From contig NZ_JAULRU010000692.1 in the NCBI RefSeq assembly GCF_030518155.1, forward strand, positions 16,611 through 80,610: DNA of 64,000 nt, written 5' to 3'. The notes beneath the pieces were generated by a model. That model was not told the DNA's origin, searched no databases, and worked only from the letters and a program-made list of their open reading frames with translations. Below are positions 26,089 through 36,984 of this stretch, in pieces (position 1 is the first letter of the stretch; every line of letters starts with the position of its first letter). The translations under genes were made by a program, and so were the position numbers. The stretch is from Gilvimarinus gilvus (GTDB lineage Bacteria > Pseudomonadota > Gammaproteobacteria > Pseudomonadales > Cellvibrionaceae).

Positions 26089-29000
26089 CTACTCATCCTC
26101 GCTCTCTTCAGTCAACTGCTGAATATTCGTTAGCAGCAGGTCTTCCTGATAAGGCTTACCCATGTAGCGGTTAACGCCGAGCGCCAGAGCGCGTTCGCGG
26201 TGTTTTTCACCTGTGCGCGACGTGATCATAATGATCGGCAAATGCTTTAAGCGTGAACTGGTACGAATATTCTTCGCCACTTCAAAACCGTCCATGCGCG
26301 GCATTTCAATATCCAGCAGCATGACATCGGGTATGTGATCCTGCAGTAATAAAATGGCTTCGGCACCGTCTTTGGCCGTTATAACGTTGTAACCTTCGCG
26401 CTCGAGGAAACGACCGGTAACCTTGCGTACGGTTACCGAATCATCGACAACCATAACGGTTTTCTCTTCCTCTTCCTCGACCGTCGATTCTTTCGGTGCA
26501 AACGGCTCCAGCAGTGTAGATTCCGCCAACCCCAGCGCCAACTGTTCACGAATTAGGGCGTGCAAGTCAAGGATCACAACCACTGACCCATCCCCCATGA
26601 CAGTGGCACCCGACACCCCGCGCACGGCACTAAACTGTGCACCCAGCGTTTTAACCACAATCTCGCGGCTACCCATCAGGCGATCGACCTGCAAGGCCAC
26701 GGTATTCTCCGCGCTTCGCACTAAAATGACAGGCAAAGGTAGGGCCTGCCCGTCCAGCTTGGGCAGCGAGTCACTGTCCAGAAGTGAGCCAAGATAACGC
26801 ACCAGATAGTGCTCACTGGCGTATTCAAAGCGAGCAGATTCATCCTGGTAGTAGTGTTCCAACTCAAAAGGACTAACCCGAACAATACCTTCGATGGTAT
26901 TGAGAGGGATGGCGTAATGATCCTCGCCGATTTGCACCATCAAAGCCCGGTTCACTGACACAGTAAACGGCAGGCGTACCGTAAATTCAGTGCCTTCACC
27001 CCAGCGCGAGGCGATAAACATTGCGCCACCGAGCTGTTTAATTTCGGAGTGCACTACGTCCATGCCAACACCACGCCCGGATATTTGCGTCACCTTGTCA
27101 GCGGTACTGAAACCGGCATGTAAAATAAACTGCATAATATCTTGATCGGACAGTTGCGCCTCTTCCGTCATTAAGCCTCGCTCAATGGCTTTGGCGCGAA
27201 CCCGCTCCAGATTAATACCCCGGCCATCATCGACCAGGCGCAATACCACATCGCCACCTTCGCGCGACAAGTTCAAGCTGATGCGCCCGGTTTCGTTCTT
27301 GCCTGCCGCGACTCGGTCATCTTTTGGCTCGATACCATGATCCACAGCATTGCGCAGCATGTGCTCCAAAGGCGCAATCATTCGCTCTAAGACCGAGCGG
27401 TCCAGTTCACCTTCCACATTGTCGAGTTCAAAACTGACATCTTTACCTAACTCGGTAGCCGCCTGCCGCACAATGCGACGCAAGCGCGGCACCAACCGGG
27501 AGAAAGGCACCATGCGCGAGCGCATCAGCCCTTCTTGCAAATCGGTATTAATGCGCGACTGTTGCAGTAACAAGGTTTCGGTGTCGCGTGTTTTATCGGC
27601 TAGGGTCAGCCGTAGATCGAGCAGATCCGAAGCCGACTCCACGAGCGAGCGCGATAGCTGTTGCAACGCGGAATAGCGATCCATTTCCAATGGATCGAAA
27701 TCTTCGTGCTGCGCCATTTGCTCCTGACGAAAAATAATCTGCGCTTCTGTTTCGATATCCAGGCGGCGCAGCTGTTCTTGCAAACGTTCAATGGTCGAAT
27801 CCATCTCGTCAAGCGCGGTACCCACGTCACCGACCTGCTCTTCGACCCGCGAGCGTGCAATCGATGTTTCACCGGCAAGGTTTACTAACTCTTCCAGAAG
27901 CTCGGCGGATACCTTGACCACTTCTTGCGGACCACTGCGCTTTGCCGCCAGATGCTGCGCCTGAGCGCCTGTGGTGGCCACCTGGCCTCCACCATCGGGG
28001 CCGGAGCTCACGCCCTGCGGTTTTTCTGGCTTGGGCTTAGGCGCAAAAGGCAAGACCTTACCCTGCTCCGCCGACTCAGAAGTGGCCGGAGTTGGGGGCT
28101 GCCCGGCATCCTCAGAGGGCTCCGCAGCTGGTTTCGATGGCGTTTGTACGGGCGCGCTGGGCAAAGCTTCACCGTTCAGCTTAGCACGTACTACCTGCAC
28201 GCCGTGGTGAATACGATCCTGATAACTGACCAATTGAGCGAAGACTGCTTCGTCCATGTCTGCGACATTCATCTCGATGATCTTAGTTTCAAATTCGTGG
28301 GTAAGATCACCCAGCTCCGTTAAACCGGCCAAGCGAGCGCCACCTTTAAGGGTGTGCAAACTACGTTTCAGCTCTTCTAAACAATCGGTGTTACTCCAGT
28401 CTTCCTGCCAATCGTGCAGGGCACGCTCAATGTCTTCATTAAGTTCGTCGGCCTCTTCCATGAAGATATCCAAAATCTCTTCATCGAGCTCATCTTCAAC
28501 TTCGACATCTTTAGCGAAATCATCCGTTGCAGCAGATGTAGCCGAGGCGCTTTCTTCAGCCTCCGCGATTTCAATCGATTCGTCTTCTTCCCCAAGCTGC
28601 TCGACTTCTGGTGTTGGTAATTCATCATCAACCGAAACGGTTTCAACATCCGGCTCTTCATGCTGATCCGGCTCGTTCGTGTCGGTGGCGGCATCGCTTG
28701 CAATTGCGCCGCTGCTATTTTCAGACTCAGGATCAGCAGGCAATTGGTCAATAACGTCAATGTTAGGCTCAACATCCGAGCCACTATCAGCGCCTTCTTC
28801 GATTGCGGCGGCGAAATCAGTATGTTCAGCTAGGTCATCAACGATATCACTGTCGCTATCCTCGACTTCAGGCTCAACCAACAGACTAGAAGTGTTTTGA
28901 GCATCTTCTAACCATCGTGCGATCGCAGCATCAATGGCTGGCGGAATTGGCCGCAAGTTCTGACCGGCAGCAACGGCATCCACCATATCTAACAACGCGG

Positions 29001-32000
29001 TGTGAATACGGTTTAGGTCTTCGCACAACTGGGCCTGACAACTTAAACGCTCAGCGAGAATACTCACATACACTTGGTGTAATTTATCGCCCAGGCTGGC
29101 CATCGGTGGCAGGTTGGCGTGGGCCGCGCCACGGGTCAGATTTTTCAGCTCTTCAACCATGGGCCGCAACTGGTCAAGATGCTCAGGATTTTGCTGCCAG
29201 GCGTTCACCAGCTCATCGGCATCGAGGAGCAAATTCATTTCCTCGGCCATAAATATTGCTAGCAGTTCTGGGTCAACCGGGCGCTTACCATTGGCGTCGC
29301 CTTCCTGCATTTGTGCCAGTGGCGCTACATAAATTTCACGCAACTCGGCAACACGAGCTAAATATTGTTCCAGCTTGGGAATAACAACGTCAGCGTCGTT
29401 AAACAGTTCCGCTAAGGCCGCGTGTGTGTAACTTACGCCGTCTCGCAACAGCTGCAAAATATCATCGTTGATATTGACCTGATAGCTGCGCAACTCTTTG
29501 ACAAATTTTTCTAGAGGCGTCGCCAACTCTGCGATCGGCGTTATGTCCGCCATATGCGCACTGCCCTTTAGGGTATGCAACGCGCGTTGCATGTCATCAC
29601 TGGGCGGCTCAAACAGTGGGCGAGCCTCATCCATACGGTCGATATACTGCTGAACAATACGCAAATGTGACTTGGCTTCGCTGCCAAAGATATCCCACAG
29701 CTGGCCATCGTCGTCATCGGCCATCTCCTCTTCGACAACACTCGCATCAGCCGATGTTTCTGGGCTCGGCTCCTGGCTGCTTTGCTCTTCGGCTGCCGGT
29801 TCAAAAGCCCCCAGTGGTTTCAAATCGTAGGGCATTTCACCGTGCGAAAGTTGATCACCTTGCTCGCGCATACGGTTAATCAAGTCCAACTCAGGCGTCG
29901 GCTGTTTGTGCGCGAAAGCGTCTATCAGGCCAGGCAGTTTCACCCGTACGTTCTCGATAAACGTAACGTGCTCGTTGCCAGGCACAACGGTGCCATCAAG
30001 CACCCGATTAAGCATATTTTCAACGGCCCAAGCCAGTTCACCGATATCGCTGGCCCCTACCATTCGACCACTGCCTTTCAGGGTGTGGAAGGCTCGGCGA
30101 AATTCAGTTAACGACTCGCTATCATCAAAATTCTGCGCCCAACGCGGGAAGTATTCATTGATCGCTTCGGTAACTTCGCCGGCCTCTTCGACAAAGATCT
30201 CGAGAATTTCATCATCAATATCGTCTTCGTCATCATCTTGCGCTGCAGAAGCAGGCGTCGACTCAGTTGTTTCAGCGGCAGGCTTCGAAGAGGCCTCATC
30301 AGCTATTGCGGCGGAGGTCGATTCTACACCGGCGGAGTCATCGTCGCCCTCACCTAATGACCCAACTTCATCGAGCGCCTCTTGCCCGCTAGTATTACCC
30401 GTGTCGGGTTCAACGACATTATCAGCAATGCTCTCAAGCTCTATCGTTTCGGCTTCATAACTTGGCGGACTAAGATCTTCCCCTGCATTGTTATCTTGTG
30501 CCTCTAACCCAGCTTGGGCGTATGCCTGCTGCAGCTGCGCCAGATCATCAGCAGAGGTTTCACCAAGATCTTGTTCCTCGGGTGGCAAGTCATCTTGCGT
30601 ATTGTCTGGATTGACTCCTGAATGCCGGGCAACTGCGTACCCCAACTCTGCCACGCTTTCCTCTGCTACCAGCAGCAGTAAATCGTTTTCCTCTTCGCTA
30701 CTCTCGCCACCAAGACGCTCTAAATAATACTCTACACTGGTAATGGCATCGGCCAGCGTGTCGAGTGTTGACCACTCAGGGGTCAATTCATTTTTAAGCA
30801 ACTGTTCTTCGATGTAGCGAGCACACGCACTCAGAATTCGACCAGGCCGAGGCAAAGGGACAATTTCCAAACTGCCACGAATGTCTCGCAACATTTGTGG
30901 CACATTGGTCAAATGTTCACGATTCCATTGCGACGCAATATATTCAACGATTGCATCCTTGGCATGCTCCAAGCCGTTGCGCGACTCACGCATAACCGAA
31001 GCTTTTGCATCGGATAGGGTAATGCCAGCTTGATCTTTAACAATTTTATCGGGACTTTTGCCCGCATTCGCAGCGAGCACATCAAGCTCACCTTCGATAT
31101 CGATAATTCGAGCCGCCACGGCCATTAGCTGATCGGGAGACAGCTCTGCCCCCCCGTCTAATGCCAACTCGATAGCAGCGCCTTGGTCCAGTACGACTCG
31201 ACGCAAGTCACCGATCCCAAGAATTGCCATGGTATCGCCAACACGCCTAATAATGGCCACAGCGTCTTGCAGCGGCTTTGCTTTGTCGCTGGCGGACAAC
31301 GACAAATCAAGTGCTTGTTTAACACCATCGAGTTCTACTTTCAGGGCCTTGACCACCGAACGTATTGCGTCGGGGTCCGGGGACGAAAGCACCCCATCCG
31401 CATCGCTCCCCTCCTTCCCTTCGAGCAGAGCCGATTCGAGCTGATACTGATCATAGACCTGTTTTAAAAAGGATCCTGCAGAAAATCCGGGCGCATGCTT
31501 GCCCGATCGAGCAACGTAGTACAAAAGATTCTTGAGTAGCTCGTCATCGGTAAAAACTTGTAAGGCTTTAGTGCCGTGCACCGCCAGCACTTTGATCTCG
31601 CGATCTAAACGACGTAACAAATTTTTAATCGAGACGCTCGACTCGACGGCGTCCATTTCCAGGGCCTCTGCCAGCGCTATTGCTATTTTCCATAAGCTTT
31701 GTCTGGCCGTTCCCGACGTTAAACGATACAAACGCTGAAAAACTTTCTGTAAGTAGGCTAGATTTTCGTCGGCGTTAACAGATTTAATAAAACCCGCCGC
31801 AGCGTACTGATACATCTGCCGAAGTTTTTGCACAGTAGCTTTGAATTGCGCATCATCTTTAAGCAGTTCAATTCGCTCGCCAGAAACGTTTTTTGCCGAC
31901 GACAAGTCCGGCATAAACAGATTAGTATCTGACAATAACGATTCACCGCGAACCGTGCGCAGATCGTTGAGAAGTGGCAAAACAACCAGAGGATTGTCGC

Positions 32001-32331
32001 GGCGCGAAGATTTGACTTGGTCGAGATAGATGGGGAATTGAAGTATGGCGCGCATCAAGACCTCAGCACCTTCCCCCAAATTATCAACGCCGTCGTTGAT
32101 CATGGCCTGTGTCAGCAGTTCCATTTCTTCAGCCAACATCGCCGCACCGTGAAACTCGACCATTAAGAGGCTGCCGCGCACCTGGTGAATGTGTGTCAGG
32201 CAAAAGCGCAGGCGCGATTTGTCGTTGGTGTCCTGGACATAGGACTCCAGCGATTGCCGGGCCTCTTTCAGCGTTTCGGCAATTTCGTTTACAACCCAAT
32301 CCAGGGCCGCGAAGTTGCGATTCTCAGCCAT
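26089..32331 (-). CDS. chpA: Large hybrid CheA-type histidine kinase with several HPt domains
   Basis: This 2080-residue kinase is the core of the Pil-Chp system. HPt histidines are visible at about His49 (HQVRGS), His749 (HTLKGS), His919 (HTLKGS) and His1326 (HTLKGG). Degenerate HPt-like segments lacking His occur near 200, 480 and 1065. Acidic linkers separate them (about 560-705 and 1150-1280). The CheA core follows: dimerisation about 1470-1600, N-box HMLRNAVDHGIEP, G1 DDGRG (1701-1705) and G2 SGRGVGMDVV (to 1760), then a CheW-like domain (about 1790-1935). A C-terminal receiver has Asp2007 (LLDIEMPRMDG) and Lys2059. P. aeruginosa ChpA is longer (about 2470) with more HPt modules. Confidence 0.95.
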   Translation of the reverse strand: MAENRNFAALDWVVNEIAETLKEARQSLESYVQDTNDKSRLRFCLTHIHQVRGSLLMVEFHGAAMLAEEMELLTQAMINDGVDNLGEGAEVLMRAILQFPIYLDQVKSSRRDNPLVVLPLLNDLRTVRGESLLSDTNLFMPDLSSAKNVSGERIELLKDDAQFKATVQKLRQMYQYAAAGFIKSVNADENLAYLQKVFQRLYRLTSGTARQSLWKIAIALAEALEMDAVESSVSIKNLLRRLDREIKVLAVHGTKALQVFTDDELLKNLLYYVARSGKHAPGFSAGSFLKQVYDQYQLESALLEGKEGSDADGVLSSPDPDAIRSVVKALKVELDGVKQALDLSLSASDKAKPLQDAVAIIRRVGDTMAILGIGDLRRVVLDQGAAIELALDGGAELSPDQLMAVAARIIDIEGELDVLAANAGKSPDKIVKDQAGITLSDAKASVMRESRNGLEHAKDAIVEYIASQWNREHLTNVPQMLRDIRGSLEIVPLPRPGRILSACARYIEEQLLKNELTPEWSTLDTLADAITSVEYYLERLGGESSEEENDLLLLVAEESVAELGYAVARHSGVNPDNTQDDLPPEEQDLGETSADDLAQLQQAYAQAGLEAQDNNAGEDLSPPSYEAETIELESIADNVVEPDTGNTSGQEALDEVGSLGEGDDDSAGVESTSAAIADEASSKPAAETTESTPASAAQDDDEDDIDDEILEIFVEEAGEVTEAINEYFPRWAQNFDDSESLTEFRRAFHTLKGSGRMVGASDIGELAWAVENMLNRVLDGTVVPGNEHVTFIENVRVKLPGLIDAFAHKQPTPELDLINRMREQGDQLSHGEMPYDLKPLGAFEPAAEEQSSQEPSPETSADASVVEEEMADDDDGQLWDIFGSEAKSHLRIVQQYIDRMDEARPLFEPPSDDMQRALHTLKGSAHMADITPIAELATPLEKFVKELRSYQVNINDDILQLLRDGVSYTHAALAELFNDADVVIPKLEQYLARVAELREIYVAPLAQMQEGDANGKRPVDPELLAIFMAEEMNLLLDADELVNAWQQNPEHLDQLRPMVEELKNLTRGAAHANLPPMASLGDKLHQVYVSILAERLSCQAQLCEDLNRIHTALLDMVDAVAAGQNLRPIPPAIDAAIARWLEDAQNTSSLLVEPEVEDSDSDIVDDLAEHTDFAAAIEEGADSGSDVEPNIDVIDQLPADPESENSSGAIASDAATDTNEPDQHEEPDVETVSVDDELPTPEVEQLGEEDESIEIAEAEESASATSAATDDFAKDVEVEDELDEEILDIFMEEADELNEDIERALHDWQEDWSNTDCLEELKRSLHTLKGGARLAGLTELGDLTHEFETKIIEMNVADMDEAVFAQLVSYQDRIHHGVQVVRAKLNGEALPSAPVQTPSKPAAEPSEDAGQPPTPATSESAEQGKVLPFAPKPKPEKPQGVSSGPDGGGQVATTGAQAQHLAAKRSGPQEVVKVSAELLEELVNLAGETSIARSRVEEQVGDVGTALDEMDSTIERLQEQLRRLDIETEAQIIFRQEQMAQHEDFDPLEMDRYSALQQLSRSLVESASDLLDLRLTLADKTRDTETLLLQQSRINTDLQEGLMRSRMVPFSRLVPRLRRIVRQAATELGKDVSFELDNVEGELDRSVLERMIAPLEHMLRNAVDHGIEPKDDRVAAGKNETGRISLNLSREGGDVVLRLVDDGRGINLERVRAKAIERGLMTEEAQLSDQDIMQFILHAGFSTADKVTQISGRGVGMDVVHSEIKQLGGAMFIASRWGEGTEFTVRLPFTVSVNRALMVQIGEDHYAIPLNTIEGIVRVSPFELEHYYQDESARFEYASEHYLVRYLGSLLDSDSLPKLDGQALPLPVILVRSAENTVALQVDRLMGSREIVVKTLGAQFSAVRGVSGATVMGDGSVVVILDLHALIREQLALGLAESTLLEPFAPKESTVEEEEEKTVMVVDDSVTVRKVTGRFLEREGYNVITAKDGAEAILLLQDHIPDVMLLDIEMPRMDGFEVAKNIRTSSRLKHLPIIMITSRTGEKHRERALALGVNRYMGKPYQEDLLLTNIQQLTEESEDE

Positions 32332-32357
32332 CTAACGCCTTCCTCATTGTTTTTTTA

Positions 32358-33206
32358 CTATTGACGGACATAGGCCTGAACTTCTTCGTTGGCGATCCGC
32401 TTCAGCTTTGGATGTTCCCAGTCCACGACTTCGCCAATACCAATAACCAGCGTACCGCCGGGTTTCAAGCGATCAACCAATGAATTCAATATGTCACGGC
32501 GCAACCAGCGACGAAAATACACCAATAGGTTTTGACAGAAGATAACGTCCATTTGCACCGCCGGCATGTCGTTTATTTGCAACACATTGCCATAGGTAAA
32601 GCAGACGCGATCACGTATTTTACGAACCACCTCATAGGTGCCATCATGACCAAGCTGACAGTAGCGTTTGCTTTCCTCAGCCGTCATTTGCTCAATAGAG
32701 CGAGGCATAAAGCGGCCCAGTCGACCCTTAGCCAAAGCGGTAGAACTGATATCGAGAGCCGTCACACCGTAGTAGGGCTCCAATTGCGCCAATTCGAAGC
32801 AATCATTGATAACCATAGCCAGTGAGTATGGCTCTTCACCGGTGGAGCAACCCACACTCCAGGCGTCAAAACTTGACGTCAATTGTTGATTATTGATCTT
32901 ATCCTGGAGATAGCGACGGACGAATTCAAAGGAGGCTCGGTGACGGAAAAAGCTGGTCTCTTTGACCGCCACACGATCAATTAATATTGACCATTCCAGG
33001 CGGCCCTGCAAGCCATCGGTGACTAATGAGTAGTATTCCGCATAACTGTCGTATCCCAGCTCGCGCATGCGAATCGACAGCTGCGATTGCAGCAGTGATT
33101 TTTGGTTAAGAGAGAGCTGTATACCGGCCCTCTCTTCCAACAGCTTCGCCCACTGCAGGAACTCAGCGTCACTTAGGTCAGCAATTGTGCGTAAAGACCA
33201 CCCCAT
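32358..33206 (-). CDS. pilK: CheR-type methyltransferase of the Pil-Chp system
   Basis: The product of about 282 residues has a CheR N-terminal helical domain (LEERAGIQLSLNQKSLLQSQ) and the SAM domain with DAWSVGCSTGEEPYSLAM, ALDISSTALAKGRLGRF and VIFCQNLLVYF. It would methylate PilJ glutamates, opposing ChpB. The ATG at 33206 is used; an in-frame GTG lies two codons earlier. It sits between pilJ (34-base gap) and chpA (26 bases). Confidence 0.93.
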   Translation of the reverse strand: MGWSLRTIADLSDAEFLQWAKLLEERAGIQLSLNQKSLLQSQLSIRMRELGYDSYAEYYSLVTDGLQGRLEWSILIDRVAVKETSFFRHRASFEFVRRYLQDKINNQQLTSSFDAWSVGCSTGEEPYSLAMVINDCFELAQLEPYYGVTALDISSTALAKGRLGRFMPRSIEQMTAEESKRYCQLGHDGTYEVVRKIRDRVCFTYGNVLQINDMPAVQMDVIFCQNLLVYFRRWLRRDILNSLVDRLKPGGTLVIGIGEVVDWEHPKLKRIANEEVQAYVRQ

Positions 33207-33240
33207 AAACACGCCCGCCTGACTGCACGAGGGCAGTCAG

Positions 33241-35463
33241 TTACACCGTTTGCCGGTTAGCTGTAACGTCGAGGTCGTCTTCGCCATCGATATCAATCTC
33301 CACTTCGTCACTGAGATCCACTACATCGCTGTCATCGAGATCTACCACCTCGGCAAACTCTTCTTCATTGCCCTCTGGCGCCACACTGGTTCCCAGCGCA
33401 GGAGTTTGTCCAAAGCTTGGTATTCCTGTGTCGCCGGTATCTTCTTCCGGCAGTTTGAAACCAGCCACAGACTCTCGCAGATCCATTGCCATAGCAGCCA
33501 GGTTACCAATCGACTGTGCGGTTGCACTGGTACCGGCCGATGTCTGAGTGGTAATTTCCTGAATCACGTTCATCGTATTAGAGATGTGGCCCGCAGACGA
33601 CGCTTGTTGGCGGGCGGCGTTCGAAATGTTCTGAATCAATTCAGCCAGATTACTGGATACGTTTTCAATCTCTTCAAGCGCCACACCGGCATCTTGTGCC
33701 AGACGCGCCCCCCGAACCACCTCGGAGGTGGTTTGTTCCATCGAGATAACCGCCTCGTTAGTATCGTTCTGAATGGTTTTAACCAGCGCTTCAATCTGTT
33801 TCGTTGCAGCCGCCGAGCGTTCCGCGAGGCGCTGCACCTCATCCGCTACCACCGCGAAACCGCGGCCCGCGTCACCGGCCATCGAGGCCTGAATTGCCGC
33901 GTTAAGTGCGAGAATGTTGGTTTGGTCGGCAATGTCGTTAATCAAGGATACGATGTCACCAATTTCCTGCGACGACTCACCCAAGCGTTTAATCCGCTTC
34001 GATGTATCTTGAATCTGCTCACGAATAGTATCCATACCGTTGATGGTGTTCTGCACCACCTTAGCGCCATTACTTGCAATTGATACGGCTCGTTCCGCAA
34101 CCGCGGCAGACTCAGAGGCGTTCGCCGATACCTGGTCAATGGTGACAGCCATTTCGTTTACCGCAGCAGATGCGCCGGCAATTTCTTGTGCCTGGTGCTC
34201 AGAGGCCTCGGCCAGGTGCAGTGCGGTTTGCTGAGTTTCCTGAGCGGCGGCGGATACATTCACCGCCGTTTCGTTAATTCGTGCAACCAGGATCCGCAGC
34301 TGGTCAATGGTGTAGTTAATAGAGTCGGCAATCGCGCCCGTGAAATCCTCGGTTACGGTTGCGGTGGTGGTCAGGTCACCATCGGCAAGGTCGGCTAGTT
34401 CATCAAGCAGACGCAAAATAGCGGTCTGGTTGCGCTCATTGGTTTCGGCCGTTACGGCCAGGCGACGGCGCGTACCTTGATACAAGAGCAGACCGATCAC
34501 ACCCAGAGCGAGAATGGCGGCAGCGACCAAGCCTACCATCAAGTTTTCGTTAAGCGGGCGCTCGGTTTCCTGCGCTGTAATGGTGTCACTGATTTCACTC
34601 AACGCCTGCAGCAGTACAGGCGTCTGATCGAGAATCAACTCTTCCGCCTGACGCACTTCAAACAGAGGCTCGGCACCGTTAAAAATGGTTTGAATCGAAC
34701 CACTGATACCCTCAAACAGCTCCGATACTTCCTCCAGGCTGGCGCGGGCGTCGGGGTCCGCAACCTGAGAGATGCCCATCATATCATCGCCTTTCTGCAT
34801 GGCGTTCAGTACACGCTGGTAGAGGTTAGCATCGCGGTTAAACTGGTCGGCAATACTGGAAACGTTGCTTTCATCACCACCACGGAGCATCTTATCCACG
34901 TTGCGACCAATACGCTCTGCACGCCACGCTTGCATACGTGCCTGCGACAATTGCTCAGCCGGTGCATCCGTATCCAGAAGAATGTCTGCAATAACGTTAT
35001 GCAGCGCCTGCAGGGAAGGAAGGTTTGCGTTTAGCTCGCGCCCCTTATCGTTAATGAAAACAATGTTGTCCTGGTTTTCCAGAATGATCGCCGCCTGGGC
35101 TTTAATCTCGCGCCATACACCGCCGAAAGCACCAAACTGCTCGGCGAATACATCACCAGCTGTGGTATCGCTCGCGCGCAATTGCGTCCAGGTTGAATCG
35201 ATTGTGGAGACAACCGCAGCGAGCTCGCCAAAGGCCTCTTCGTCACCGGCGGTTGCGTCACGCGTCAAGCCCGTCAGGCGGAACGCCTGAGCGCGCAATT
35301 CTGCGGTTTGCTGCAGCTGACGCTGGTCATTGTCTGCGTTGCGTTGAACAAAGGTAAAAACGACCGCTGCTGCGATCAAAAATACCACCAGTAATACGCC
35401 GGCAAGAACAATCGCGGGATTGCCCTTGATCGTCGCGGCGATAGTTCTGGACTCAGTTTTCAT
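33241..35463 (-). CDS. pilJ: Methyl-accepting chemotaxis protein of the type IV pilus system
   Basis: The 740-residue receptor has TM1 near residues 17-40, a large periplasmic region, TM2 near 307-330 ([20 protein letters not shown]), HAMP-like coiled coils and the MCP signalling hairpin ([35 protein letters not shown]). PilJ senses pilus-related input and signals to ChpA. The ATG at 35463 is preceded by GGGAG; the longer frame adds 21 basic residues. A C-terminal tail of about 60 residues is strongly acidic (repeated [15 protein letters not shown]), longer than in P. aeruginosa PilJ (682 residues). Confidence 0.94.
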   Translation of the reverse strand: MKTESRTIAATIKGNPAIVLAGVLLVVFLIAAAVVFTFVQRNADNDQRQLQQTAELRAQAFRLTGLTRDATAGDEEAFGELAAVVSTIDSTWTQLRASDTTAGDVFAEQFGAFGGVWREIKAQAAIILENQDNIVFINDKGRELNANLPSLQALHNVIADILLDTDAPAEQLSQARMQAWRAERIGRNVDKMLRGGDESNVSSIADQFNRDANLYQRVLNAMQKGDDMMGISQVADPDARASLEEVSELFEGISGSIQTIFNGAEPLFEVRQAEELILDQTPVLLQALSEISDTITAQETERPLNENLMVGLVAAAILALGVIGLLLYQGTRRRLAVTAETNERNQTAILRLLDELADLADGDLTTTATVTEDFTGAIADSINYTIDQLRILVARINETAVNVSAAAQETQQTALHLAEASEHQAQEIAGASAAVNEMAVTIDQVSANASESAAVAERAVSIASNGAKVVQNTINGMDTIREQIQDTSKRIKRLGESSQEIGDIVSLINDIADQTNILALNAAIQASMAGDAGRGFAVVADEVQRLAERSAAATKQIEALVKTIQNDTNEAVISMEQTTSEVVRGARLAQDAGVALEEIENVSSNLAELIQNISNAARQQASSAGHISNTMNVIQEITTQTSAGTSATAQSIGNLAAMAMDLRESVAGFKLPEEDTGDTGIPSFGQTPALGTSVAPEGNEEEFAEVVDLDDSDVVDLSDEVEIDIDGEDDLDVTANRQTV

Positions 35464-35586
35464 TGACTCACTCCCGACCGACTTTTTTAGCTTGTTGTAA
35501 CGTAATTTAAGGGAAAGCCTGACCACACTTTAAGCCCTTAACTCCCCTCTCTTGTAACCTTCTTTATTATCGTTAAATCTGTGCTG

Positions 35587-36129
35587 CTAATCGCGAGCAG
35601 CACTTATAAATCTTTTATCTTTGGCAAGTTCCGACAGCAAGAATACATTCCACTGATGTTGCTCGCCAATATAGCTGCCCCGCAAAAATGGGCTCATGGC
35701 TTCCACCACGTCACCACTGTCTTGCTGAAATTCATCGACGGGGAAATGTTGCATACCGAAGACCTGATCAACAATCAAGCCACTGTATAAAGTTTCAGTT
35801 TCTAACACCAAAATACGGCGGCGTTTGCGCCCACCTACTAACCTGCCACCGCAAAAAGCGGCTAAATCGAATAGTGGCAACAAACGGCCGCGAACATTAG
35901 CGACACCGCGCACCCACGGCTGTACCCCGGGCAAATGCGTGTAGCTAGGCACTTCCAACATTTCCGACACTTCATCCATGGGTGCCACGAAATGGCTACC
36001 CAGCAGAGTGAAACCAATACCACTCCACTGCTCTCGGGCATCAATTTGCGCTGGCAAACCCTTGGCGGCCTGACGGCTTTGATTGGCGAGTTTAACCAGA
36101 GCGTTAAATGCACTCGACGCCTCTGCCAT
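35587..36129 (-). CDS. pilI: CheW-like protein of the type IV pilus system
   Basis: The 180-residue protein has a CheW domain: GIGFTLLGSHFVAPMDEVSEML, HLPGVQPWVRGVANVRGRLLPLFDL and VDQVFGMQHF. It links PilJ to ChpA. It lies between pilH (42 bases) and pilJ in the conserved order. Confidence 0.94.
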   Translation of the reverse strand: MAEASSAFNALVKLANQSRQAAKGLPAQIDAREQWSGIGFTLLGSHFVAPMDEVSEMLEVPSYTHLPGVQPWVRGVANVRGRLLPLFDLAAFCGGRLVGGRKRRRILVLETETLYSGLIVDQVFGMQHFPVDEFQQDSGDVVEAMSPFLRGSYIGEQHQWNVFLLSELAKDKRFISAARD

Positions 36130-36171
36130 AATATCAATCCATTATTGCGTTATTGGGCACTTGGCAAGCAC

Positions 36172-36534
36172 TTAAGCCATGGCTTCGCTGATGGCATCCA
36201 TCAGCACATCAGAGGTAATAGGCTTGGCCAGATAGGCCTTCGCGCCCTGGCGCATACCCCACACACGGTCAGTTTGTTGATCTTTGGTCGTCACAATAAT
36301 TACCGGAATATTCGCCGTTTCCGGTGATTTGGTCAGCTGGCGGGTTGCCTGGAAGCCATTCAGACCGGGCATCACAATGTCCATTAACACAAGGTCAGGC
36401 AACTCCTTCTTAGCCAATTCCACACCTTCTTCACCGTTGGGCGCAGTTAACACTGCGTGTCCGTTTTTTTCCAACATGGTAGTTAGTTTATAAGTTTCAG
36501 TCGGCGAGTCGTCGATGATAAGTACTCTGGCCAT
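36172..36534 (-). CDS. pilH: CheY-like response regulator, pilus retraction branch
   Basis: The 120-residue single receiver domain has acidic pocket IIDDSP, phospho-Asp in DLVLMDIVMPGLNG and Lys in AYLAKPIT. It closely matches PilH of P. aeruginosa, which opposes PilG in controlling twitching. It is the second gene of the operon. Confidence 0.95.
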   Translation of the reverse strand: MARVLIIDDSPTETYKLTTMLEKNGHAVLTAPNGEEGVELAKKELPDLVLMDIVMPGLNGFQATRQLTKSPETANIPVIIVTTKDQQTDRVWGMRQGAKAYLAKPITSDVLMDAISEAMA

Positions 36535-36588
36535 AGCATCCCCAAATGTCGCAATAGTAGAAAAGGAAAATTGTTATTGGTAATAAAT

Positions 36589-36984
36589 TTACGAGGCCTG
36601 CGCCTGCTTCACATGCTCTTCAATAGCACCCAAAAGCTCACTTTTACTAAAAGGCTTCGTTAAATACTGATCAGAACCCACGATACGCCCTTTGGCCTTA
36701 TCAAACAGGCCATCTTTGCTGGAGAGCATAATGACGGGGGTAGATTTAAATTCGGTATTATTCTTAATAAGTGCACAGGTCTGATAGCCGTCGAGGCGCG
36801 GCATCATAATGTCGACAAAAATAATATCAGGACGGGAATCGGCGATTTTTGCGAGTGCATCGAAGCCATCCGTCGCGGTAATGACTGTACACCCTGCCTT
36901 TTTAAGCAGTGTTTCTGCGGTTCGACGAATCGTCTTGCTGTCGTCAATCACCATTATTTTTAGACTTTCCAAACTAACGTCCAT
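36589..36984 (-). CDS. pilG: CheY-like response regulator, pilus extension branch
   Basis: The 131-residue receiver begins MDVSLESLKIMVIDDSKTI. It has phospho-Asp in IIFVDIMMPRLDGYQTC and Lys in SDQYLTKPFSK, nearly the PilG sequence known from Pseudomonas. ATG 36984 is preferred over the frame start at 37002 because of family length. It is the first gene of the Pil-Chp operon and is divergent from gshB, as in Pseudomonas. Confidence 0.96.
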   Translation of the reverse strand: MDVSLESLKIMVIDDSKTIRRTAETLLKKAGCTVITATDGFDALAKIADSRPDIIFVDIMMPRLDGYQTCALIKNNTEFKSTPVIMLSSKDGLFDKAKGRIVGSDQYLTKPFSKSELLGAIEEHVKQAQAS

